In this document: positions 11,101 through 18,126 of the stretch, one piece after another
How positions within the stretch are numbered: the stretch's first letter is position 1
Layout of the letters: every line of letters starts with the position of its first letter
Assembly (NCBI GenBank): GCA_900105225.1
Contig: LT629764.1
Coordinates: 3,365,501 to 3,429,500 of the forward strand
Source: Paenibacillaceae bacterium GAS479
GTDB lineage: Bacteria; Bacillota; Bacilli; Paenibacillales; Paenibacillaceae
Length of the DNA stretch: 64,000 nucleotides
Direction: 5' to 3'
The notes under the pieces: generated by a model
Seen by the model: only the letters and a program-made list of their open reading frames with translations
What the model was told of the DNA's origin: nothing
Databases searched by the model: none
Position numbers and translations under genes: made by a program

Positions 11101-11173
11101 GGTCCGGGTCCAATTGGAACGGGCCGCATCTATCCATGTAATCGTTTAAGTAGTCCGTGTAAATTTTTCTCAC
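8165..11173 (-). CDS. DinG/XPD-like Fe-S helicase of the pPIWI-RE island
   Basis: A 1002-residue superfamily 2 helicase. An N-terminal domain of about 200 residues (the Z-type domain of these islands) precedes motif I GGLGAGKTS (about 220-228). Four cysteines in the stretch CKRLKQEDKTCLCPYASQC (about 336-356) fit the 4Fe-4S domain of DinG/XPD helicases. Motif II is VDEADE (about 400), a LLSGTS motif follows, and motif VI is QTIGRLLRNG (about 934). It should unwind DNA or DNA-RNA duplexes for the pPIWI-RE and nuclease partners. The GTG start overlaps the TAG stop of the upstream nuclease gene by one base, with AAGGAG in front. The length is typical for helicases of this island and longer than housekeeping DinG. 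Confidence 0.87.
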   Translation of the reverse strand: MRKIYTDYLNDYMDRCGPFQLDPDQLGDLFKAELFITGCRLTDSKLSVPDAWSIMSGYDYPVIPKRARLDFIYRLRILFPHIRSKKSLNRMLHQYSTIPHNHRLYQQTDNKEWGNTGSKRFHNRVKFYTSILEHPIEHKSFAYTFATSSKFSYSRRKPDGESISYNGELPELPVSTPTFPSYRSKGNFESKRLSNDIVGFKLTSLKSPPQTSFSYTGIQHIVGGLGAGKTSFMLQETVHLVQEHGARIGFVESSVAQVLKRVYQLQSKGINAVPIIGRSNRKKHLQSFLASHHHRISNVTDWTKDDHAGLQHLSEICFIQALTDDETESGDYPCKRLKQEDKTCLCPYASQCGIYRDFASLIEADVWVATSASVLQTRLPPMLDPAERTIYEAMYDLLDIVYVDEADEVQKQFDSTFLTDIALFGDSNQLFEKVYIESVRRTAGRYQYAGDSMIQSWINNLSRLEQTIRSGIYHKLHYSPEFARHLKGKMVRLSTYAYHLSEWFGVSEEEQQIIFQDLMDYSNQVTGHWLEEYTDSLLSIENPEDQIALLNRLLAKWGTSGQASKRKYNYDWLSFYLLLVSTDHCLKHFFEMYPIIQNKLGVLTESDILLSLHREFSPFLPESMTGPLTGFHYDIKDGKKTGTFRVAEYTGIGRHLLYNWPRLYQQSDQKSGPAVILLSGTSYAPDSEHYHVDVPVHWLLESDKPLPRITQEYYPVYNPADMTKAIAISGQDEETRSRHLETMTLQLLSKFEWELKEWKHAGTNRKVLIIVNSYADVEDVHRALQRTSEWRNRYRKLTRSLKSNNTEDFSRAELERFLDEDADILIAPMLAISRGYNILDESNSSLFGSVFFLIRPYPIPHDLTYLVQILHGNLPKYLIQLEKEELVYAEAVTRLRSKSNKLFHLLYHKPDYWMILKPEERTTIGWYTFVPVWQTIGRLLRNGTDARVFFCDAKFRARPNDEKGQSMLEVWEDMLAQYQKEKVTISLYGSFMQSPILNLRGE

Positions 11174-12225
11174 TATAAGTACTCCTTCAGTTTTGAAATG
11201 GCTTTTTTTTCATCCCATATTTGAAGAAGACTGGCTTTATCCGATAATGCCTGTTTAACCTGATAGGCGTACATGGAATGATGCTGCTTGCGGTAGTCCG
11301 GTATAACGATCAGCAACTTCTTTTCATTTATGTATTTGGCCAGCTGATCCTCTTTTAGTTGGTTAAAGAAGTAAGCTAAATTCAAAGGATGAGAGAAATC
11401 CTTCACATCGATCATGGTTATGATTCGACCATCCTTCTTCACGGACAAGTCGAAACGATCTACATCGGGATATAGCTCAACCGTAAATCCTTCTTGCTCC
11501 AGTTTGTTTTTCAGACTCAATTCCGTCATTCCGGGTAGCAACGTATACCGATGAACTCCCTCTGTTAACCGGAAAAGTCTTCTATCTTCAGGCCATTGTT
11601 CAGGTTGAAAAGCTTTCGCTTGAATTTGTCCGCATAAATCGTGCGCTCCGCATTGCCATTGATGGTTTCTGTAGCTTAACGTCCATCCGCAACGAGGGCA
11701 TTTCCGGTAATGCTCGATTTTTGAGGTGAATTCTTCGTCATAACAGGCAAGAATATATTTGGACAATTCCTTTGAAAACTGCAAGGCAAAGGAATATAAA
11801 ACTTCAGCTGATACAACTGCATTTTGGATGATAAAGGTACGAATCTGCCGATAGGGTTCATCGAGCTGGGGGCTTGCAAGTCTGCAATATTGCAAAATGT
11901 TATAAACTTCTCTTGATTGGGCTTCGCTCGGATTATCATAGATCTGCATGAAGTCGGCAGTATCAGGAGTAATCACACCATAGCGGGAAAGAATGGGTGA
12001 GGCAAATGGAACGTCTGAAGACTTCTCCAATCCCCATTCCTGCACAGGAATTTGGAGCCATTTAATTAGGCTTGGAATGTCGGCAGGGACGTCGCGATTG
12101 GCTTTCAATAACGTTTTTGTCAGTTCCATATGGCCTTGTTTTAATTCGTGCGGAAGAACCGATTTTTGGTCATTCCATTTCTGAATGCCCGCTATCAATA
12201 AGTAAAGCAAGTTAGGCAGTTTCAA
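11173..12225 (-). CDS. PD-(D/E)XK nuclease with zinc ribbon, third member of the pPIWI-RE island
   Basis: I place the start at the TTG at 12225, six bases after AAGGAGA, giving 350 residues; an ATG at 12267 adds 14 residues but has no ribosome binding site. A central zinc ribbon has CPRCGWTL and a second pair around QCGAHDLCG (about 174-200). The C-terminal domain is a restriction-endonuclease fold: Glu in GMTEL (about 228), Asp in RFDLSV (about 255) and the catalytic D-x-K of IDVKDF (about 270). This matches the REase that accompanies pPIWI-RE and the DinG-like helicase, where it is the presumed DNA-cutting subunit. It is the first gene of the operon and is divergent from the broken gene at 12266. 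Confidence 0.83.
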   Translation of the reverse strand: MKLPNLLYLLIAGIQKWNDQKSVLPHELKQGHMELTKTLLKANRDVPADIPSLIKWLQIPVQEWGLEKSSDVPFASPILSRYGVITPDTADFMQIYDNPSEAQSREVYNILQYCRLASPQLDEPYRQIRTFIIQNAVVSAEVLYSFALQFSKELSKYILACYDEEFTSKIEHYRKCPRCGWTLSYRNHQWQCGAHDLCGQIQAKAFQPEQWPEDRRLFRLTEGVHRYTLLPGMTELSLKNKLEQEGFTVELYPDVDRFDLSVKKDGRIITMIDVKDFSHPLNLAYFFNQLKEDQLAKYINEKKLLIVIPDYRKQHHSMYAYQVKQALSDKASLLQIWDEKKAISKLKEYL

Positions 12226-12265
12226 AGATATTCTCCTTATTTGGAAGTTATAGTATAAGCATACC

Positions 12266-13186
12266 ATGTGCGAATGGAGGCGTCGTGTCAGCGAATATAT
12301 GTTCCGTAAGGAAAAATTTCTGTTTCTAAATTTACTTTCTCTTGTTCTCTACAGATATACTTTTGAAAGGTCGAGATGGGAGGATTATCTTTTGATAGAG
12401 AGCTCGTATCCGCAAGTGTTGTCTTCGATGGGACGATTATTTTCCGAAGAACGGATGGAAACGGCTTTTAAATCCATTGCTATTACAGAGCTAGAGGCAC
12501 CGAAGAACAAGGATGACCGCAGCTATTGGTATAACAAGTCGTATTCTGTGTTTCTCCGCAGATTTTCTGAAACTAGGCCTTACAATCTTGAAGAAGAGGT
12601 TTGGATAGAGAGAACAGCACATGTCTTTTCGTGGATACCGCGAATTCCTGTTGTCAGATTGGACAAAAGAGCAATATGTGACTTGGCTGAATTAGAAAAG
12701 CAATTTCAATTCAGTAAGCTGTGGGAGATCGGCAACGAATCTTATTTGGGGGGATTAAATGATCCTGTCATAGGAAAACATCATGGCTAACGTATTTTTG
12801 GGACCGAATGTGGAAAGTCACCAGTACTCATTAAGCAATTTGTTCAATTAGCCAATGCAATTCTGAACTACAGTGATAGTAGACTGAATCTGCCGACAAC
12901 GACTAAGTTGCTTCACTTTATGTTTCCGAATTTATTCCCCATATTTGATAAAAATGTTTGGAAAGCGTTGTACGGAAACGAGCAAGTAGAAGACTATTAT
13001 AAATATCATTCTTATATATTTGCTTTGCAGGACTTTTTAAAAGACAAGTCTAAAGCCGAATTTATAATCAAAACAGCCGAGCAAATGAATCTACCTGTTC
13101 TAAGGATAGTTGATATCCTCCTGTTCCAGGAAGGGATAAATAATTCCGACGACCATAGTACAGAGTCTCAGCCCCGTTCTTCATGA
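12266..13186 (+). pseudogene. Interrupted gene of unknown function at the edge of the pPIWI-RE island
   Basis: One reading frame runs from 12266 (start uncertain; ATG 12299 is an alternative) to a TAA at 12788-12790, then reopens in the same frame and stays open to 13186. Both halves look like genuine protein: the first (174 residues) is basic and aromatic, the second contains TTTKLLHFMFPNLFPIFDKN, a pattern I know from uncharacterised proteins. Between about 12784 and 12820 a different frame reads WLTYFWDRMWKV, which is far more protein-like than the annotated frame there. So two compensating small indels, not only a nonsense change, probably broke the gene. A terminator overlaps its end. 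Product function unknown. Confidence 0.6.
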
Positions 13187-13200
13187 ACAGGGCTGTTTTT
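13169..13200 (+). terminator. Intrinsic terminator after the interrupted gene
   Basis: An 11-bp stem (CAGCCCCGTTC / GAACAGGGCTG, one mismatch), a five-base TTCAT loop and five T residues. The stem overlaps the last codons of the interrupted gene, whose stop is at 13184-13186. Confidence 0.85.
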
Positions 13201-13204
13201 AATG

Positions 13205-13271
13205 AGAACGCGCGTTTGCTGACATGGTGATGTCCGTAAGAAGGTTTAGGATAAAGTAGTAGAGCCAATTT
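13205..13271 (+). repeat. 67-bp leader element, copy A (upstream of the 13301 gene)
   Basis: Aligns without gaps to 26294-26360 at 56 of 67 positions by my count. The best conserved parts are AGAACGCGCGTTTG, TGACATGGTGATGT, AAGAAGG and GAGCCAATT. It ends 29 bp before the start codon of the 13301 gene, just as copy B ends 24 bp before its gene, so it is probably a shared promoter/operator or leader and not a recombination scar, although the latter is possible. Confidence 0.8.
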
Positions 13272-13300
13272 AATATGCAAAGAGAAAAGGGGGGAAGAGT

Positions 13301-14110
13301 ATGACATCATTTTTGACGACGGTATTCACATTAATGTTCCTGGCATCAATTGTCGGTATGATTTTTCCGAGGCTGTTTGACAAGCTTTTTAAGCGACGGG
13401 TGAAACGGTGGATGTTTGCCGTAAGTACGATTGTTTTATTCCTGTTAATCGGAGTAACTGCGCCAAGCTCTCCTAAGGATGAGCTGGCAAGTTCAGCCGT
13501 GGGATCATCCAAATCTCAAAATCAAGCAGGTGCCAACGATAATTCTGAAGGCGAAGAGGCAGCGCAAGCTGAAGCTGAACAGAGGAAAAAAGCAGAAGCG
13601 GAACAAGCTGAGGCTGCGAAAAAAGCCGCCAAAGAAGCTGAAGAGGCCAAAAAGGCTAAAAAGACTGCCGAGGCAAAGGCAGTTGCGCTTGAACGCGCCA
13701 AACATCCTGAATGGGATAAGTCTGAGATAGACGCAATGAAAAATGGAAATCCTCAAATGGCTTTTCAAATGCTTGAAGCGTTGGGTAATGCGGTTGTTAC
13801 TCCAATAACGGCAAAAGCGGGCTCGGTGTTTAAAGCACCTTGGAATTATTATGGTAAACCTATTGAATTTACTGTTAATGTGGTTATAGTTCAGGATTAT
13901 CCGCCGGAAAGTGATAGTTATGTAAAATCGGAGATAGTAGGTCAGGCTTCAGACGGAACGATTCTGGACATATTCAGTACGGTTGACAGCGGCGATATCC
14001 AAGTGGGAGACGAAATTACAGTTGTCGCCTACCCTGTCGGACTAGTAACGGTTGACAATAAAATGGGTGGCCAGACAGACCAGCTAGCCCTTGTTACAAA
14101 CAAGTTATAA
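13301..14110 (+). CDS. Membrane-anchored coiled-coil protein, unknown function
   Basis: A 269-residue protein with a good ribosome binding site (AAAAGGGGGGAAG before ATG). Two membrane helices at about 3-23 and 38-54 are joined by a short basic loop. A highly charged Ala/Glu/Lys helix (about 75-130) follows, then a C-terminal beta-rich domain of about 120 residues that could be an OB-like fold (weak impression). I do not recognise a family with certainty. It lies between two defence modules and its leader carries copy A of a 67-bp element also found before the phospholipase D-helicase gene at 26385, which suggests common control. The RNase H-fold gene starts 42 bp after its stop, so both may be transcribed together. 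Confidence 0.75.
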   Translation: MTSFLTTVFTLMFLASIVGMIFPRLFDKLFKRRVKRWMFAVSTIVLFLLIGVTAPSSPKDELASSAVGSSKSQNQAGANDNSEGEEAAQAEAEQRKKAEAEQAEAAKKAAKEAEEAKKAKKTAEAKAVALERAKHPEWDKSEIDAMKNGNPQMAFQMLEALGNAVVTPITAKAGSVFKAPWNYYGKPIEFTVNVVIVQDYPPESDSYVKSEIVGQASDGTILDIFSTVDSGDIQVGDEITVVAYPVGLVTVDNKMGGQTDQLALVTNKL

Positions 14111-14152
14111 TCGTATAAATACTCATTGAACCGAGAAGGGAAAGGGATCAAG

Positions 14153-15001
14153 TTGAATCATAACTATGTTATATATGCCCTTGATATTTCTATATCGAGT
14201 GAGGCGCTTAAACCACGGAATACAGCTTGGGTGAAGCTGAATGTCACTGGTGAACTTGAAGAGGTTGGCTACAATATAGCGGAATTGGCGCAGAGCATCG
14301 GCATGGATCTTCAGCGAGGAATCAAGGTTGCACTCGGATTTGAAGCTCCTATGTGGATTCCTCTGCCCTTGATTTCGGAAGATCAGCGTTTCAAGATGAC
14401 AGGACGATTCCACAATGAACTGATTCGAAATTCCATTCGCTGGTTTGAAGGCGGAGCGGCACCGCTTGTAAAGACACTTCCAATTGGCTATATGCTTTTT
14501 AAAGAACTTTTGAATGTCCGGATGGAGGTATCGGCTACATGCAGCATTGAAGACTGGTCTCGTGCCGATATGTTTCTCTTTGAAGGTTTTGCGACTGGAG
14601 AGTATAAGGGTAAAGCTTCTAAAGAATTTCATTTGTTTAAAGAAATGAACGGAAAACTTTCAAGTGATGATTTGGTCGATGCTTATCTGATTGCGTCCGC
14701 ATTCCACCAAAGATTATCAGGGAGTTATGCGCCTCTCCTGAGAACGATTTCGTGGGCTCATCATCTTGAAGTGACATCAAGTCGAACGGATTCAGAAGAG
14801 GTTAAGGTGACTGCCTGGAACAGGGACGCGACTGGAAATGTTCTCACGAGTGTGGATACGATGACACATGGAGGATTTATATCGGTTTGGGATCTGATTG
14901 TAGAGCGCGTGAATTCGGAACGAACCTTGAAACCAAGCTCCACAATACGTCTCTTGACCTCACATGAGGCGTGTCCGGTTTACGGCTTCATGTTTGAGTA
15001 A
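14153..15001 (+). CDS. Predicted RNase H-fold (DUF429-like) protein
   Basis: I chose the TTG at 14153 because AGAAGGGAAAGGG precedes it; 282 residues. The spacing of acidic motifs resembles DUF429-type RNase H-fold proteins: first strand YALDIS (about residue 9), then GFEAPMW (about 62-67), LFEGF (about 142) and a helix DDLVDAYLIASAF (about 171). In that superfamily these Asp/Glu residues bind metal for nuclease-like chemistry. The match is by pattern only, so the fold is an inference. It sits 431 bp upstream of two tandem DUF1998 helicases, with the remains of another gene in between, and may be their partner in one system. Confidence 0.6.
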   Translation: MNHNYVIYALDISISSEALKPRNTAWVKLNVTGELEEVGYNIAELAQSIGMDLQRGIKVALGFEAPMWIPLPLISEDQRFKMTGRFHNELIRNSIRWFEGGAAPLVKTLPIGYMLFKELLNVRMEVSATCSIEDWSRADMFLFEGFATGEYKGKASKEFHLFKEMNGKLSSDDLVDAYLIASAFHQRLSGSYAPLLRTISWAHHLEVTSSRTDSEEVKVTAWNRDATGNVLTSVDTMTHGGFISVWDLIVERVNSERTLKPSSTIRLLTSHEACPVYGFMFE

Positions 15002-15379
15002 ATAGGACGGCACTAAACAGGGAGTCACGATTTATCATCATTTCCGATGAGGAAATGTATTGGCCGTCTGGAGAGTATATTGAGCATTTGAAAGGCCGAT
15101 GGTACTGTGAAAGAAGAAAGAAAACTAACAGATTTACCAACGTTTATTCAAATTTAAGACTTTGGATTTTGCGAATCATATTGACGACTATGGATTGAAG
15201 TACATAAAACTTAGAATCACACAAAAGAGAATAAAGTCCTATTATGGTTTCCTGACACCTATGTTGGGGAACTTTTTTTGTTTTCACTATACAGGACTAA
15301 TGAACTAATTTGTCGAATTAGCAAGAATACTGAGGGAATTAATCCCATAGCGAACATATATTCCATGACAACCTACTGA
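15002..15379 (+). pseudogene. Gene fossil: about 120 residues readable across two frameshifts
   Basis: This gap has no intact gene but reads as protein when frames are joined. Frame 1 gives a stretch around ISDEEMYWPSGEYIEHLKGR up to about 15150. Frame 3 continues with FKTLDFANHIDDYGLKYIKL and on through FCFHYTGLMN, stopping at 15306. Frame 2 then continues from 15302 with ELICRISKNTEGINPIANIY and stops at 15377-15379. The composition is protein-like throughout and the joins fall where one frame ends. I infer a decayed gene of unknown family that once stood between the RNase H-fold gene and the helicases. Confidence 0.5.
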
Positions 15380-15432
15380 CTAATCAATGTGATTTAATGA
15401 AACCAAATGATATCCATTTTGGAGGGGTTCGG

Positions 15433-18123
15433 ATGGCGTTCCTAAAATGTTCTAAATGTACGAGTATGCTGAAAGCAGTTCAAATCTCTCATAAAATAAG
15501 TCAAGTGGGAGAGCAGCGAATATTGGAGTATACCCCTACAGGAATAAAATGCTCAGATTGGACTGCGTTGAATGAAACGTTTGCAGGACTTAAAGAAGAC
15601 GTATACTGCCCAACTTGTTGCGCAGTCGTTCCGCTGGAGAAGGAAGAAATGCTCTTATGTGAGGATGCGAGGATACCCGGCGTTATCAGCAGTGAATTCT
15701 CATCTGCAGAAGTACTGGAGAAGTTGAACAAGCTGGCCGGTGATGAAACGGCTGAGGTATATGTACATACGCTGCCTGCGAAGGAGCCGGTGTTTGCAAA
15801 CATCCCTAACTCTACACCGCAACCCATTCAAGAAGCATTACTTCGTATGGGCATCAATCGACTATATATCCATCAAGCCCAAACGACGGATGCGGTACAA
15901 TCTGGATCCAATGTGGTTCTGGTCACTTCTACATCATCGGGTAAGACGTTGTCCTATAACCTTCCGATTTTAAGTCATCTCTATCGAAATCCTGATGAAC
16001 GCGCATTGTACATATTTCCAACCAAGGCACTGGCTAATGACCAATTGGACCAAATCAAACGGTTTGGCATAACTAAGTCTGCTGATTCATCCTCGCTGGA
16101 TGAGTGGTTTGAGACTCGACTAGAGTTAGGGGACAGAACGATTCATATCGGTCGACTGGATGGAGATACGGAGAATGGGCCGCGTCAACGGATCATGGAG
16201 CATGCGCAAGTGTGGATGACCAATCCGGATATGATTCACTACTCGATCCTCGGGCAGGTTCAGAAGCTGAAATATGCATCCGGTCAGCATATTCGGAATT
16301 ACCTTCGTAATCTCAAATTCATTGTGCTTGATGAGATGCATATGTACCGTGGTACATTCGGAAGTCATGTCGCGCTTGTCCTGCGGCGATTGCTTAAGGT
16401 TTGTCGAGAGCTTGGGAATACACATGACATTCAATTCATTACAAGCTCTGCTACGATAGAAAACCCGTTACGGCTGGCGGAAGAGCTTACAGGCCTTGAC
16501 GGATTTACCCTCATTAATACGGATGGCTCCGCTCATCAGAAGAAAGAAATCGTGCTTTGGAATCCAGGGATGTCAGCAGGAGAGCAGGTGCGCCGTGCAC
16601 CCTCTACAGATGCGATTACCATGGCCAAGCAGGTCATGACCGTCGATCAGAAGGTGATCAAGAGCATTATTTTTCAGCCTTCTCGTAGTCAAACGATGGT
16701 ATTTACCCGATATATCAAGGACGTGCTACGTCAACCTCTCCGTTTAACTAAGGATAAAGTGGAGGGGGAGAAGCTCGCTGCATTCTACACGGGAATATTG
16801 CCTAATGAGACGCGCAAACGAATTATTGAACGGCTGAAATCCCATGATATTCATGTCATTATCACAACCAATGCATTGGAAGTTGGGATTGATATTGGAG
16901 ATTTGAGTCTAGCTGTTCTGGTTGGTTATCCTGGATCGAAAGCAGCCTTCTCCCAGCAGATTGGACGGGTAGGCCGCAAAGGGGAAGGCGTCGCCATACT
17001 TATCTGGCAGGACGATCCGCTTCAACAATATTACATGCGGAACCCACTTGAGTTTATTAATAAAGCACCAGAAGTCGTAAGAATCAACCCAACGAATTAC
17101 AAACTGCTAGCCCTCCACCTTCCTCTGCTGAGAGAAGAACTTGGCAGGGAAGTAACGGTTACGGACTTGCAGACCATGTTTCCTGCTTTGCAAGAAGACT
17201 ATATCCGGTCTGTTCTCCAAATCGCTTCGTCATCCGCGGTCGATGAGGAAGTTAAAACGAATCATAAGTTTAGTCTTCGTTCGATCTCGGGTCAGAATTA
17301 TAGCGTTACCATTCGTGGGCAAGACCAGACGGTGGTGGACGGATTAGATGAATGGAGCGCATTTCGAGATTTCCATGAGGGAGCTATTTACTGGACGCCT
17401 GGTGACCGTACCTATCGAGTTGATTCAATTAATCGTAGAAAAGGGGAAATTATTCTTCTTCCCATCCCGGAGTTAACCTATCATACTCAGTCTACTTATC
17501 GGGATGCTATAGATATCTTGCAGACGTATCAAATGCAGGATATGAACGGTATCAACACAGCTTATGGTGAGCTGGAGATTAAGCGGAGTGTGTTCGGTTA
17601 CAAGAAGGTATATTTTGGACAAAAGCATGATTCAGAACAGGTTCAACTCGAACATCCCTACGTAACTAGATTTGCACCGGAAGGGATGTGGTTAACTTTG
17701 ACGGATAATCAATGGAAGCATCTAAAGGACCATTTGAAAGAATGGGCAGACGTGAGCCGCTCCACTGATGCGCTGGCTGAGGCGTCTCTTCATGCAGCAG
17801 GACACGCCATGACTTCAGTCATTCCAGATATGATTATTTGTGACTCGAATGATTTCACGGGCTTTTCTGCAAGTGGAATGACTGCATTCGCCAATCGGCC
17901 AGTCATCGGATTCTATGGTGAGAACGGCTCTGGCCTTGGAACTATAGAAGCTATCTATGAGAAGATTCCGAATGTCATGCGAAAAGCTCTGGAGCTTATT
18001 CAAAGTTGTCCATGTATTGAGGGTTGTCCGAGCTGTGTCCAGCTTCCCGGCAAATGGAATGTTGAATTATTCAAGCCTGGGGCTAAACTGTTGCTGAAGA
18101 ACTTGATTGAAGGGGACAAATAA
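15433..18123 (+). CDS. DEAD/DEAH helicase with C-terminal DUF1998 domain (first of a tandem pair)
   Basis: I start at ATG 15433, five bases after GGAGGGG; an ATG 36 bp upstream has no site. The protein has 896 residues. An N-terminal zinc site (CSKC near residue 6, CPTC near 54) precedes a superfamily 2 helicase core: motif I TSTSSGKT (about 165), motif II DEMH (about 299), SSATI (about 338), NALEVGIDIG and motif VI QQIGRVGRKG (about 507-516). The C-terminal region ends in CPCIEGCPSC (about 860), the cysteine cluster of DUF1998 domains seen in MrfA-type repair helicases and in defence helicases. The next gene is a full-length paralogue 3 bp downstream, so the two products may act as a heterodimer or in sequence on DNA. 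Confidence 0.85.
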   Translation: MAFLKCSKCTSMLKAVQISHKISQVGEQRILEYTPTGIKCSDWTALNETFAGLKEDVYCPTCCAVVPLEKEEMLLCEDARIPGVISSEFSSAEVLEKLNKLAGDETAEVYVHTLPAKEPVFANIPNSTPQPIQEALLRMGINRLYIHQAQTTDAVQSGSNVVLVTSTSSGKTLSYNLPILSHLYRNPDERALYIFPTKALANDQLDQIKRFGITKSADSSSLDEWFETRLELGDRTIHIGRLDGDTENGPRQRIMEHAQVWMTNPDMIHYSILGQVQKLKYASGQHIRNYLRNLKFIVLDEMHMYRGTFGSHVALVLRRLLKVCRELGNTHDIQFITSSATIENPLRLAEELTGLDGFTLINTDGSAHQKKEIVLWNPGMSAGEQVRRAPSTDAITMAKQVMTVDQKVIKSIIFQPSRSQTMVFTRYIKDVLRQPLRLTKDKVEGEKLAAFYTGILPNETRKRIIERLKSHDIHVIITTNALEVGIDIGDLSLAVLVGYPGSKAAFSQQIGRVGRKGEGVAILIWQDDPLQQYYMRNPLEFINKAPEVVRINPTNYKLLALHLPLLREELGREVTVTDLQTMFPALQEDYIRSVLQIASSSAVDEEVKTNHKFSLRSISGQNYSVTIRGQDQTVVDGLDEWSAFRDFHEGAIYWTPGDRTYRVDSINRRKGEIILLPIPELTYHTQSTYRDAIDILQTYQMQDMNGINTAYGELEIKRSVFGYKKVYFGQKHDSEQVQLEHPYVTRFAPEGMWLTLTDNQWKHLKDHLKEWADVSRSTDALAEASLHAAGHAMTSVIPDMIICDSNDFTGFSASGMTAFANRPVIGFYGENGSGLGTIEAIYEKIPNVMRKALELIQSCPCIEGCPSCVQLPGKWNVELFKPGAKLLLKNLIEGDK

Positions 18124-18126
18124 GAT

